Source of the DNA: Bacteroidales bacterium
Lineage (GTDB): Bacteria; Bacteroidota; Bacteroidia; Bacteroidales; VadinHA17
Direction of reading: 5' to 3'
DNA length: 64,000 nucleotides
Assembly: GCA_003141895.1 (NCBI GenBank)
Contig: PLNT01000010.1
Span: 14,112 to 78,111 of the forward strand
This document shows positions 1-7,115 of this stretch, one piece after another. The notes below the pieces were generated by a model. The model did no database searches, was not told where the DNA came from, and saw only the letters and a list, made by a program, of their open reading frames with translations. Position numbers and translations under genes: made by a program. Every line of letters starts with the position of its first letter. Position 1 is the stretch's first letter.

Positions 1-1
1 G

Positions 2-49
2 GGTGTTATGGTGTTATGGTGTTATGGTGTTATGGTGTTATGGTGTTAT
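2..49. repeat. (GGTGTTAT)6 octamer tandem array
   Basis: Six perfect, contiguous copies of an 8-bp unit run to within a few bases of the gvpH stop codon. The array reaches the left edge, so its true length is unknown. Similar 7-8-mer arrays occur at four other intergenic places in the window. No function can be assigned from sequence. Confidence 0.95.
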
Positions 50-59
50 GCTTTCGCCT

Positions 60-584
60 TTACTTTTTTATTCTTATTTCAAGGATTCCGTTTGTAAATT
101 TATGAATCAGGTTCTGGCTTTTTGCTTTTACCGGTAGCAGAAGTTCTTTATGATATTTTCTGTTTTTACCAGTCGCCGATATTTCAAGGATATCTCCCTT
201 CAGATTGATTTTAAGATCAGTTTCCTCTATTCCCGGCATTTCAGCAATAACAATGATCTCTTTCTTTTCATTGAAGATGTCGGTTATAGGCTCACGTTCT
301 TCATCCACTTTAGGTCCTTCGGCTGTTTTTTTTATGTTCCCGAAAGTCTCCACTTTTGGAGTACCACCGCCTGCAGTGTTTATGGTAAAGCCATAAACTC
401 CTTTCATTCCTTTTTTGATATGATCAAAGTTGATCTCTCCTTCCTTACTAATACCGCCCTTTTCATCTAGCTTCGCAGCAAGGTCGACAAGGTTTTCGAT
501 GCCTTTGAAAAGACCACCAAGTCCGAAAATGTTAAAATCGACTTCGTCTTTTTTTTCTTTTTTTGCTTCTTCTTTTTTTTCCAT
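60..584 (-). CDS. gvpH: Gas vesicle protein GvpH (Hsp20-like)
   Basis: This 174-residue protein has the two parts of GvpH. The N-terminal half carries a short hydrophobic patch (FGLGGLFKGIENLVDLAAKL) and the GvpH-type stretch GVYGFTINTAGGGTPKVETFGN-like region around residues 62-85. The C-terminal half (about 105-174) is an alpha-crystallin/Hsp20 beta-sandwich, with the characteristic AEMPGI motif and the NGILEIRI end. GvpH proteins are thought to be chaperones or regulators that keep vesicle structural proteins soluble. The N-terminus is very rich in Lys and Glu. It is the last gvp gene visible in the operon, lying 55 bp after the gvpJ-like gene. An ordinary Hsp20 is the alternative, but the N-terminal motif and the context favour GvpH. 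Confidence 0.85.
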   Translation of the reverse strand: MEKKEEAKKEKKDEVDFNIFGLGGLFKGIENLVDLAAKLDEKGGISKEGEINFDHIKKGMKGVYGFTINTAGGGTPKVETFGNIKKTAEGPKVDEEREPITDIFNEKKEIIVIAEMPGIEETDLKINLKGDILEISATGKNRKYHKELLLPVKAKSQNLIHKFTNGILEIRIKK

Positions 585-639
585 TTTATTGAAAGTTTTT
601 ATGTTATGTAAATGATTGGACTATTAATTTTCTGACCTT

Positions 640-954
640 TTATGCTGACTTTATTCTGGCTTCCAGTTCTTCAATCTTTTTCTTTAATTCCTGTGTTTCT
701 TTACCTTCTTCTGCCAGTTCCTGTTCTCTTGCTTTACTTGAAAGAAAAGAATCATGCTCCCACCAATCAATTCCCATCTTTTTTGCCGTATCTACTCCGC
801 ATACCAAAAGTCGTATTTTGATCGTTAATAGATCAACATCAGCTACTTTGATCTGGATGTCGCCACAAATAACAATTCCTTTATCTAAAACAAGCTCCAG
901 AATATCTTTAAGGGATGAACCACCAGTTGATTGTTTAAGTTGTGCTTCTTGCAT
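640..954 (-). CDS. gvpJ: GvpA-family minor vesicle protein (GvpJ-like)
   Basis: The 104-residue product belongs to the GvpA/J/M/S family. Residues 14-60 contain the typical core (SLKDILELVLDKGIVICGDI, then VADVDLLTIKIRLLVCGVDTA), followed by MGIDWWE, which is typical of GvpJ/GvpM-type proteins and absent from GvpA. The tail (75-104) is a charged coiled coil (KKKIEELEARI). These paralogues are minor components thought to nucleate or shape the vesicle tip. It lies 26 bp downstream of the J::K fusion gene and is read in the same direction. The exact letter (J, M or S) cannot be settled without a phylogeny. Confidence 0.85.
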   Translation of the reverse strand: MQEAQLKQSTGGSSLKDILELVLDKGIVICGDIQIKVADVDLLTIKIRLLVCGVDTAKKMGIDWWEHDSFLSSKAREQELAEEGKETQELKKKIEELEARIKSA

Positions 955-980
955 GGAATTATTTTTCTAATTGTTTTAAA

Positions 981-1514
981 TTATCTCAGTTTCCCAAGTG
1001 GACCAAGATCTAAATTCAAGTCTTCCTCTTTTAAACCAAAAATTAATCTAAGCTCTTCCAGTTTGGTCTCAATAGTTTGAAGATTTAATCCAAGTTTCTG
1101 TATCTCTGTCTGAGTCAATTCCTTCCTTTCCACTCTTCTCATTGCTTCTCTTTCCACTAAATCGACGATGAGTTTTATCAGAGTTAAAACTAATTGAGCT
1201 AATCCTCCCTCTGCTTCTGCCTTACTACCGGCATTAATCATTTGATTAATATGAGTCTGGGATCGTTCAAGTTGCTCTTCTAATTTCTTCATGTACACTT
1301 CATCTCCCAATTCGTTGACATGTACTGAATCAGCTCTTTTCCCCTGCTGAGTCTGTAACCTTGACATGGCAACAATAATTACTCTTAAAGAGATGGCCAG
1401 CAGATCCAAATCGGCAAGTCTGATCACTACTTCTCCATGAACCACTGCTCCTTTATCGATTACTACATCTAAAGCATCAACCAGACTTGTATTATTATCG
1501 TATAAATTATCCAT
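981..1514 (-). CDS. GvpJ/GvpS-like :: GvpK fusion protein
   Basis: One 177-residue frame joins two gas-vesicle proteins that are normally separate. Residues 8-53 are a GvpA-family core (SLVDALDVVIDKGAVVHGEV, then LADLDLLAISLRVIIVAMSRL), as in GvpJ/GvpS. Residues about 75-177 match GvpK: a helical lead, GGLAQLVLTLIKLIVDLVER, a RRVERKELT stretch, and the diagnostic end DLNLDLGPLG. There is no internal stop and no good restart at the junction, so the fusion looks genuine. GvpK is required for vesicle assembly, but its exact role is unclear. The gene is 12 bp downstream of gvpF/L. A sequencing-joined pair of ORFs is possible, because separate genes would lie in this order. Confidence 0.85.
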   Translation of the reverse strand: MDNLYDNNTSLVDALDVVIDKGAVVHGEVVIRLADLDLLAISLRVIIVAMSRLQTQQGKRADSVHVNELGDEVYMKKLEEQLERSQTHINQMINAGSKAEAEGGLAQLVLTLIKLIVDLVEREAMRRVERKELTQTEIQKLGLNLQTIETKLEELRLIFGLKEEDLNLDLGPLGKLR

Positions 1515-1526
1515 AATTGTTAAAGC

Positions 1527-2330
1527 TTAAGCAAAATGATAAGAGGGCCAGGGACCGCTCATATTAACTTTGATGCCTGTGGGGTTAAATTTTCCTTTTA
1601 ATTCTTCGACCTTTTTTTGAAAATTTTTTAATTTTGGTTCTTCAATTAAATAGAAATTATTCAAAATCATTTTCTCTTCTATCCCGGTAAAATCTTTTTC
1701 AAGGTTTTTGGCTTTAATAAAATTGGCTGCCAACTGAAACAAACTTTCGTTCATTTCGCCAGTGATTTTATCCAATTCTTTTCCCTTTATTTCATCTATT
1801 AAGGAAGCTGCTTGTTTTTTTGCAAAAAATGCCATTCCTTTTGGCATGGATTCTGCTTCTTTCTTTTTAGCCAAAAGCAACCCATTGCTGTTTTCAAGAA
1901 ATTCCTCAAAAATTTTCTGATTCAGGAATATCTTTACTCCAAATTCCTGTTTTCCTGTTAAGTACTCTAAGCTTTTCCTGAAATTTTCAACATTATAACT
2001 TAAGGTTTCCTGCAGTTTTTCAATAGTTTTAAATATCACTCCAAATTGCATTGGAATTACCGGAATATTTTTTGAATTGTTCTTTCCCATTGCCTGTTCA
2101 ATCACTTCTTCATGTATCTGAGCTTTTACTTTTATCCATTCCAGATCTTCGCCGGCCTTTTTTTGAATCTCATCAGAGCCAAATTCCGCTAAAGAGACTT
2201 CACTGACTATGGCTTCCAAATAATGGTAAGGAATAATTTTAATGTTTCCGTCACCGGAAATTGTCTCCCGAACTTCAATGGTTTCATTAGTTTTCAGTCT
2301 GATGCAATAGAGGTAAAATCCATTTCCCAT
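1527..2330 (-). CDS. gvpL: Gas vesicle protein GvpF/GvpL
   Basis: A 267-residue protein with the GvpF/GvpL hallmarks: an N-terminal FYLYCIRLK strand, the central IPVIPMQFGVIF block (about residues 89-100), a long helical middle, and the conserved C-terminal GPWPSYHF. GvpF is a minor component that interacts with GvpA and with other accessory proteins early in assembly. Only one F/L copy is in the window, whereas many clusters have two or more; another could lie beyond the left edge. It sits in the middle of the operon, 18 bp from the preceding gene. Confidence 0.9.
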   Translation of the reverse strand: MGNGFYLYCIRLKTNETIEVRETISGDGNIKIIPYHYLEAIVSEVSLAEFGSDEIQKKAGEDLEWIKVKAQIHEEVIEQAMGKNNSKNIPVIPMQFGVIFKTIEKLQETLSYNVENFRKSLEYLTGKQEFGVKIFLNQKIFEEFLENSNGLLLAKKKEAESMPKGMAFFAKKQAASLIDEIKGKELDKITGEMNESLFQLAANFIKAKNLEKDFTGIEEKMILNNFYLIEEPKLKNFQKKVEELKGKFNPTGIKVNMSGPWPSYHFA

Positions 2331-2348
2331 GATTAATTTTTAAAAATA

Positions 2349-2663
2349 TTAATAATCGATAGACATGGTTTTAAAATCCGATTCCGGCTTTCCCGGTTTC
2401 TTTTGTTGTGATTCCTGCATTTCAGGTTCGTGCATCTCTACGGCTTTTTTTTCATTATAATCCTGTATCTCCTGCAACCTGAACTGAATGATCTCAAGCC
2501 TTTGTAAAATATTTGTTTTTTCACTATTCAAACGGGATCTTTCTTTTTCATACATATACAATTTTATGAAATCAGAATCCTCTTTGTTTGGGATACCCGA
2601 TTTGACTACATTCTGCATGCTTTTGATGCTTTGAAGTCCTTTTATTCCACTTGAAATTGGCAT
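2349..2663 (-). CDS. Small coiled-coil protein of the gas-vesicle operon
   Basis: This 104-residue protein is not recognised as a named Gvp family. Residues about 30-75 form a predicted coiled coil (KLYMYEKERSRLNSEKTNIL, then QRLEIIQFRLQEIQDYNEKK). The C-terminus is polar and Pro/Lys/Gln-rich. Its position between gvpN and gvpF/L, on the same strand and only 18 bp from gvpF/L, argues for a role in vesicle assembly. GvpG is the obvious candidate by position, since gvpF-gvpG-gvpL orders are common and GvpG is a short coiled-coil protein, but I cannot see a diagnostic GvpG motif. Confidence 0.6.
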   Translation of the reverse strand: MPISSGIKGLQSIKSMQNVVKSGIPNKEDSDFIKLYMYEKERSRLNSEKTNILQRLEIIQFRLQEIQDYNEKKAVEMHEPEMQESQQKKPGKPESDFKTMSIDY

Positions 2664-2680
2664 AATATTATGGTTTAATG

Positions 2681-2708
2681 GTTTATCGTTTATCGTTTAT
2701 CGTTTATC
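2681..2708. repeat. (GTTTATC)4 heptamer tandem array
   Basis: Four perfect 7-bp copies lie in the 104-bp gap between gvpN and the small coiled-coil gene, preceded by a near-copy (GTTTAATG). They are transcribed if the operon is continuous. No stem-loop potential is evident. Confidence 0.9.
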
Positions 2709-2767
2709 ATCTCCATGGTCTTGAAAATTTTACCCGAAACGCGAAATGCGAAACTTCTGTTTAGTTA

Positions 2768-3685
2768 TCAGGAATACTGATCAATAAGTTCATTTACAAT
2801 TATCTTAACTTTCTCCTGATTGGTTTTTGAGCCAATCCTGCTTGTTTCGGAAGTAAGAATATCCTGGCAGATTATACGGAATGTTTTCTTGGATTTTGAA
2901 GGTGTTGTTTGTAATGTTGCCAGGGTTTTCGCAATCATTATGGAACCGCGGATTGTAGGGTCAAATTCAGTTTTTCCTGATTCGCGAAGACCTCTTACAA
3001 TTTTGACTATTATCTCCGTATCTTTCAGTGAAAGGTTAGATTTGGCCATTGTAATCTGCAATTCGGTTTCATAGTCGAAATGATCGAGATCCATTGTAAC
3101 CATCCTGTCGCGAAGGGCATCCTGGGTACGGTTAACACCGGCATATTCTTCAGGGTTTGAAGTAAAGATGGCATGGAATTCAGGATGTACCTTCATGTAG
3201 TAATCCTCCTCTTTAGCTGCCGATGTGCTTAACATTCTCTCCTGCAGTATTGGTAGAAGGATATTATTAGCTTCGGCGCGCGAACGGGTAAATTCGTCAT
3301 AAATAAGTGTAAAGCCATTCTTTACAGCAATAGTTAAACGGTTATTCACCCACTGTTTGGACATGTCCTCCTCATATTTATGGACAGAATGAATATACTT
3401 GTCGTCGAGCTTTTTAAATCTATAACCCTGTTCACTACCGATAAGATCGGAAGTTTTATATTCGGCATCACCATGAATAATTACCACCGGTCTGCCGATT
3501 TTGCTTGCCAGATGCATAGCCACAGTTGTTTTCCCGGTTCCCGATGGGCCCCTGAAATGTACCGGAAATCCTGCTTTTATGTAGGTAAGTCCACGGCTGG
3601 TAATGTCTTTTATGTAATCCGTTTCTACAAAATTCGACATTGGCTTTAGTTCAAGTACCGTATTCATTTCATTGTTGTTGCTCAT
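2768..3685 (-). CDS. gvpN: Gas vesicle AAA+ ATPase GvpN
   Basis: The 305-residue protein is an AAA+ (MoxR/CbbQ-like) ATPase. The Walker A motif GPSGTGKT is at residues 46-53, a Walker B-like LIYDEFTRSR lies near 125, and the sensor/arginine-finger region FTSNPEEYAG and ALRDRM follows. In known systems GvpN is needed for efficient vesicle enlargement and acts with GvpC. It follows the GvpC-like gene by a 96-bp gap, which agrees with the classic gvpA-gvpC-gvpN order and supports calling the upstream repeat protein the GvpC equivalent. Confidence 0.92.
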   Translation of the reverse strand: MSNNNEMNTVLELKPMSNFVETDYIKDITSRGLTYIKAGFPVHFRGPSGTGKTTVAMHLASKIGRPVVIIHGDAEYKTSDLIGSEQGYRFKKLDDKYIHSVHKYEEDMSKQWVNNRLTIAVKNGFTLIYDEFTRSRAEANNILLPILQERMLSTSAAKEEDYYMKVHPEFHAIFTSNPEEYAGVNRTQDALRDRMVTMDLDHFDYETELQITMAKSNLSLKDTEIIVKIVRGLRESGKTEFDPTIRGSIMIAKTLATLQTTPSKSKKTFRIICQDILTSETSRIGSKTNQEKVKIIVNELIDQYS

Positions 3686-3781
3686 TGCAGATAGGTTTGA
3701 TGAATGATTAATTGCGGAGTCGAATCGATCTTACAACAAATTGAAGTAACAAGTCTCTTCGCTGCTCATGGTACAAGTGCC

Positions 3782-4972
3782 TTAATTAATTTTTAGCGGG
3801 AAATAGATATTTTCTCTATTTTGAACTTTCCCCTCATTAAGCAAATTTTTAGCCAAAAAACCAAGCTTCATCCGTGTTTCGCCAAGCGGTTCTTCCATAT
3901 CTGAAATTTTCACTCCGTCAGGGTGGTTATTGATATAATTCATTACCTTCTCTTCCATTGTCTTCGGGGCACGAGGTTTAGGCTCCGCTTTTGGCTGAAC
4001 TTTAGCCTTCATTTTCTTAGCCGGACTGGTATGGATTTCCTTTTTCGCTTTCTTTTTCTCAGGTTCACGAATTGCCTGCTTAGGCTGCGGAATATCTCCT
4101 GTTTTTCTTATCTGAGTCATTTTGTCCTGCATCTTGTTCCACATTTCCAAAGCCTGTTCTCTGTTTTGTGATAAATCGCCAAGGATATCTGCAGTAAATT
4201 TTTGAATACTCTTTACTTCTTTTTGAATCCCTTTTATTGAGACGTGGATACCTTTCATTATCCTATTATAGTCGTTATGCCTCACTGATTCGCCATTTGC
4301 AAGATCTTTTCTCAGCTTTTTCGCCATATTCAGGTTCTCTTTGCTGATTTCCGATAATCTTTTCTGAAATCCATCCAGCAAAGATCTGGTACACTCAACT
4401 CTGTCGGCAAGATTCTTACCCAGTTCTGCCTTAAGGTCAGCCGACATATTGAGATGCTCATTTTCAAATCTGCCAAGCATGTCGTTTGTATTTTTGAAAA
4501 TTAATGAAACCTCATTGTTGATGCTATTGATATCATCGTTTATAATTTTCATCATGGCATTGAATTCCTTCATCCTGCTTTTCCCGTTCTGCATCATGTC
4601 GGACCTGTCCTTTGCAAATGACTTATTCAACCCATCAGCCATTTGCGCCCTGTCGGTTGTGAAATCATTTATCATATTGAAAGTTGAAGTTTGAATTTCA
4701 ACTACATCTTTCTGTATGGAGCCGATCGTACCATGGATACTGTTCAATAATCCATTGAATATATGAAGCCGGTCTTTTTCGCCATTTGCAAGTCCTTTCC
4801 TAAGGTCTGCAGCATTGGCGTTTAAGACTTCCGCCATCTCCAGGTGGTCTTTCCGGAAACCGTCGAGGGTTTTCTGAACATCGTTAACAAGTTCTTCATT
4901 TTCCCTGATACGTTGTTTGAATGAAGCAAGCAAATCTTCACTCAAGTTTTTCATTTCTGATGCTAGTCCCAT
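3782..4972 (-). CDS. GvpC-like helical repeat protein with winged-helix-like C-terminus
   Basis: This 396-residue protein is almost entirely helical and repetitive up to residue about 290. Units of about 60-65 residues can be aligned at 45-108, 109-172 and 214-272. Each carries a Met/Ala helix, an R..(D/E)(Y/F)N..M..I segment and an I..EV..I..(F/T)...(I/M)L segment; a less regular unit fills 173-213. A Lys/Pro-rich linker (294-337) leads to a compact C-terminal domain (338-396) resembling a winged helix (MEEKVMNYINNHPDGVKISD). The position between gvpA and gvpN suggests that it is the outer, stiffening GvpC. The 33-residue cyanobacterial repeat is not visible, so homology to GvpC is unproven. 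The start is preceded by a good AGGAG eight bases upstream. Confidence 0.6.
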   Translation of the reverse strand: MGLASEMKNLSEDLLASFKQRIRENEELVNDVQKTLDGFRKDHLEMAEVLNANAADLRKGLANGEKDRLHIFNGLLNSIHGTIGSIQKDVVEIQTSTFNMINDFTTDRAQMADGLNKSFAKDRSDMMQNGKSRMKEFNAMMKIINDDINSINNEVSLIFKNTNDMLGRFENEHLNMSADLKAELGKNLADRVECTRSLLDGFQKRLSEISKENLNMAKKLRKDLANGESVRHNDYNRIMKGIHVSIKGIQKEVKSIQKFTADILGDLSQNREQALEMWNKMQDKMTQIRKTGDIPQPKQAIREPEKKKAKKEIHTSPAKKMKAKVQPKAEPKPRAPKTMEEKVMNYINNHPDGVKISDMEEPLGETRMKLGFLAKNLLNEGKVQNRENIYFPLKIN

Positions 4973-4977
4973 TTTAT

Positions 4978-4990
4978 AATCTCCTATTGA
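4978..4990 (-). promoter_or_regulatory. Strong ribosome binding site of the GvpC-like gene
   Basis: The minus strand reads TAGGAGATTATAAAATG. The AGGAG box lies eight bases before the start, and the surrounding leader (AATTAATN..TAGGAGATTA) nearly copies the gvpA leader. Most neighbouring genes have no such box, so these two are probably translated most strongly. Confidence 0.7.
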
Positions 4991-5014
4991 TTAATTTATA
5001 TTTAGTTACTTGTT

Positions 5015-5653
5015 TTAGTTTACCCTGTTTGGCATTAGTCCTATAGGGTTGAATTCTTTAATTATTTGATCTTTAATCTTTTTTATATCATGAATCAGAA
5101 TGTGATCGCCTTTATTAAGCAGGTTTTCAAGGCAACTCATCATTCTGTTTTGCATTTGCTGAAAATCCATGAATGTCTTTATTACAGTTTCCTTTCGCAT
5201 TTCATGCAGTTTTGAAATCTGAGAGAGTTGCTCTTTTATAATTGTGATTTTTTCGCAGTTGTCGTGTGAGGTAATATCTTTGATGCCCAAAAGGCTGTTT
5301 TTAAGTGCCTGGGCCGTTTGTTTCTGGTCTTCAATAAAGTTCAAAAACTGTTTTTCAGCTTCTCTTTCCTTCTCATCGAGTGCGCCAAGTATGCCCGACA
5401 TCATTGAGTTATAATCTTTTTTACGCAGCGAACCATTTTTTGCAAGGGTTTCGCAAAGTCTGGAATTTAATAAGTCTCTTTCTTTTTTGAGATTATTTAT
5501 TGAATTATGAACATCATAGAACAGCGAATGCGATGATTCCGTAATTTTTTCTGATGATTGGAAGGCTGTTTGAATTTTTTGAATCCTGGATTCGTATGAT
5601 GTTATAATATTGTCAAAAAAACCATCAATATTTAATTCAGTCTGGGTATTCAT
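5015..5653 (-). CDS. Coiled-coil protein related to the GvpC-like repeat protein
   Basis: A 212-residue all-helical protein without signal peptide or membrane segment, lying directly after gvpA. Residues 70-88 (LAKNGSLRKKDYNSMMSGI) match residues 224-242 of the neighbouring 396-residue protein (LANGESVRHNDYNRIMKGI) without a gap, sharing L, A, S, R, DYN, M and GI. It therefore looks like a single-unit relative of that repeat protein, and may be a second vesicle-surface or assembly factor. It lacks the basic linker and the winged-helix-like domain. No named family is recognised. The start has no clear Shine-Dalgarno box. Confidence 0.6.
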   Translation of the reverse strand: MNTQTELNIDGFFDNIITSYESRIQKIQTAFQSSEKITESSHSLFYDVHNSINNLKKERDLLNSRLCETLAKNGSLRKKDYNSMMSGILGALDEKEREAEKQFLNFIEDQKQTAQALKNSLLGIKDITSHDNCEKITIIKEQLSQISKLHEMRKETVIKTFMDFQQMQNRMMSCLENLLNKGDHILIHDIKKIKDQIIKEFNPIGLMPNRVN

Positions 5654-5835
5654 ATTGGTTGATTAGTTTATGTATTGATAATTCGACAGGTTTATAAATT
5701 GAACTCCATTTGTATTTAGTACGATTATTCTGATTTTACTCCTGGAGAAAGGAGAGATTTTTGGTAAATCATGCTTTCGGTCACAAAGTCCGGAAGGATG
5801 GTTTAGCAAAAATTTCTTATTAACTGCAAAATGCC

Positions 5836-6042
5836 TTATGCGGCTTTAGCTGTTAATCCAATTGCTTCAGCATACTTCAGGTATGTTTCAACAGATGCAA
5901 CGACTATTCTGGCTTCAATTGCAAGAAGTTCGATACCCACCAGAGAAACTCTTACCCATGCGTCAACAACGACACCTTTGTCAAGGATACGGTCGATTAC
6001 CTCTACGAGGCTGGATGAACCGATTGTTTTTTCTACTGCCAT
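5836..6042 (-). CDS. gvpA: Major gas vesicle structural protein GvpA
   Basis: The 68-residue product is a classic Gvp[21 protein letters not shown] at 9-28, then [30 protein letters not shown]. It is the hydrophobic, amphipathic rib protein that builds the gas-filled shell. It heads the minus-strand gvp operon, with a strong AGGAG box nine bases before ATG and a leader of about 68 nt from the inferred sigma-54 start. It is separated from the next gene by 182 bp, unlike the tight spacing further down. That would allow a separate abundant gvpA transcript, as in other gas-vesicle systems. The length is typical of the family. Confidence 0.97.
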   Translation of the reverse strand: MAVEKTIGSSSLVEVIDRILDKGVVVDAWVRVSLVGIELLAIEARIVVASVETYLKYAEAIGLTAKAA

Positions 6043-6048
6043 TTTTTT

Positions 6049-6058
6049 AATCTCCTAT
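6049..6058 (-). promoter_or_regulatory. Strong ribosome binding site of gvpA
   Basis: The minus strand reads TATAGGAGATTAAAAAAATG, giving AGGAG nine bases before the start. The upstream AT-rich leader with TTAATTAATT resembles that of the GvpC-like gene. Confidence 0.75.
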
Positions 6059-6120
6059 AATTAATTAATAATGCCGTGCTTTATATGAGGGACGGGTTAC
6101 CTCTTGTGCAGAAAGACTAA

Positions 6121-6135
6121 CCAAAGGGTGTGCCA
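6121..6135 (-). promoter_or_regulatory. Sigma-54 (-24/-12) promoter of gvpA
   Basis: The minus strand reads TGGCACACCCTTTGG. It fits the sigma-54 consensus TGGCAC-N5-TTGC except for the last base (G for C). The spacing of the -24 GG and the -12 element is correct. Transcription should begin near 6110 and run into gvpA. The same element recurs at 8723 and 19621 with the same upstream palindrome, which makes chance unlikely. Confidence 0.8.
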
Positions 6136-6277
6136 GAAATATCGGGTAAATAAGAAACGAGTGATTTTGATCAACTAATTACCTGAATATGAAGTACAAA
6201 AAAGATAAATCTGATTTTTAAGAAAGAGATTCTGCAGGAATGATTATGAAAAAGGGAAGGAAAACAATTGAAATAAT

Positions 6278-6291
6278 CGCACATATGTGCG
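6278..6291. promoter_or_regulatory. Palindromic upstream activator site, copy 1 (gvpA)
   Basis: CGCACATATGTGCG is a perfect 14-bp palindrome, flanked by TTGAAATAAT on the left and GAAATG on the right. Its centre is about 162 bp upstream of the -12 element of the gvpA promoter, within the usual range for enhancers of NtrC-type activators. The inferred binder is the activator encoded at 8910-10298. Confidence 0.75.
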
Positions 6292-6343
6292 GAAATGGGT
6301 AAATAAATTCCTGTGGAAAACTCTCATTATTGTAATATTAAAA

Positions 6344-6351
6344 TATCTTTG
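6344..6351 (+). promoter_or_regulatory. Possible Bacteroidota -7 element for the 6465-8118 genes
   Basis: TATCTTTG matches the Bacteroidota -7 consensus TAnnTTTG and lies 114 bp before the start chosen for the first plus-strand gene. No clear TTTG -33 box is seen at the right distance, so this is a weak call. Confidence 0.3.
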
Positions 6352-6464
6352 CCGGGTCATAATTAGTTATGATAAACAAATAACATAGTGGGGAATAACC
6401 TGATCTTAATATTTTATACCTCTTTCGTTGCTTAGGAGTGATAACAGAAAGAATACTGACTGGC

Positions 6465-7094
6465 ATGAAAAAATTATTATGTATCCCGATAGTCCATAAT
6501 CAGGCTGATTTAGGATCTCTTGGTTCACAATTATCGCTGGAAGGAGAAAAAAAATATGGGGTTGCTCTTTGGAAGGATCATCTCGAAAAGGTTGAAAAAT
6601 CGTGGGATGAAATTGAAATAGAAATTTCAAGTCAGCTTAAAAAGATATCGTTCAACAAGGTTAAGATCTATCAGGATGGATTACCGGCTGCAGGTGATAT
6701 AGGAATAAAAATTATTAAAGATTCTGCCGGCAAAGGCAGCAAAAATTATAGTATAATAAATAACCTGCTTACCAAAGGTGCAAAGCTTGAAATGGCTGAA
6801 AATAAAGAATTATTGTTCAAAGAATATTATCTTTTATCTGATATAAATAAGGCTGATACACCTGAAAAACAATTGGCAGCATATTTAAAATATCAGGAAT
6901 TATCGCAGGAATTGTTGAATAACAGGGACAATTATATTGCAAGTCAGATTAATTCCACACTTAATAATGGTGAAATCGGAATCGCATTTTTTGGAGCTGC
7001 CCACTCTATAATTGATAAATTGAATGAAGATATTAATGTTACTGTTATCCAGATGTTTAAGGATGAAATATCTTTAAATCTGATTAAAAAATAA
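6465..7094 (+). CDS. Uncharacterised cytoplasmic protein beside gas-vesicle cluster
   Basis: A protein of about 209 residues without signal peptide or membrane segments. Visible landmarks are the N-terminal strand KKLLCIPIVHNQADLGSLGS, a KIYQDGLP motif near residue 64 and a late IAFFGAAHSIID motif. Together they suggest a Rossmann-like alpha/beta protein, and I recall similar unnamed proteins in other microbes, but no function is known to me. The frame also opens at a GTG at 6438. I prefer the ATG at 6465 because conserved-looking sequence starts there. It is transcribed away from gvpA and begins a three-gene run. Confidence 0.75.
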   Translation: MKKLLCIPIVHNQADLGSLGSQLSLEGEKKYGVALWKDHLEKVEKSWDEIEIEISSQLKKISFNKVKIYQDGLPAAGDIGIKIIKDSAGKGSKNYSIINNLLTKGAKLEMAENKELLFKEYYLLSDINKADTPEKQLAAYLKYQELSQELLNNRDNYIASQINSTLNNGEIGIAFFGAAHSIIDKLNEDINVTVIQMFKDEISLNLIKK

Positions 7095-7115
7095 ACTTTG
7101 ACCCTTTTTCAAATA

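Noticed and set aside
5739-5754. Short CTCCT...AGGAG stem downstream of gvpA as a terminator
   Set aside because: The stem is only five base pairs, and no U-run follows on the gvpA strand, so it is too weak to call.
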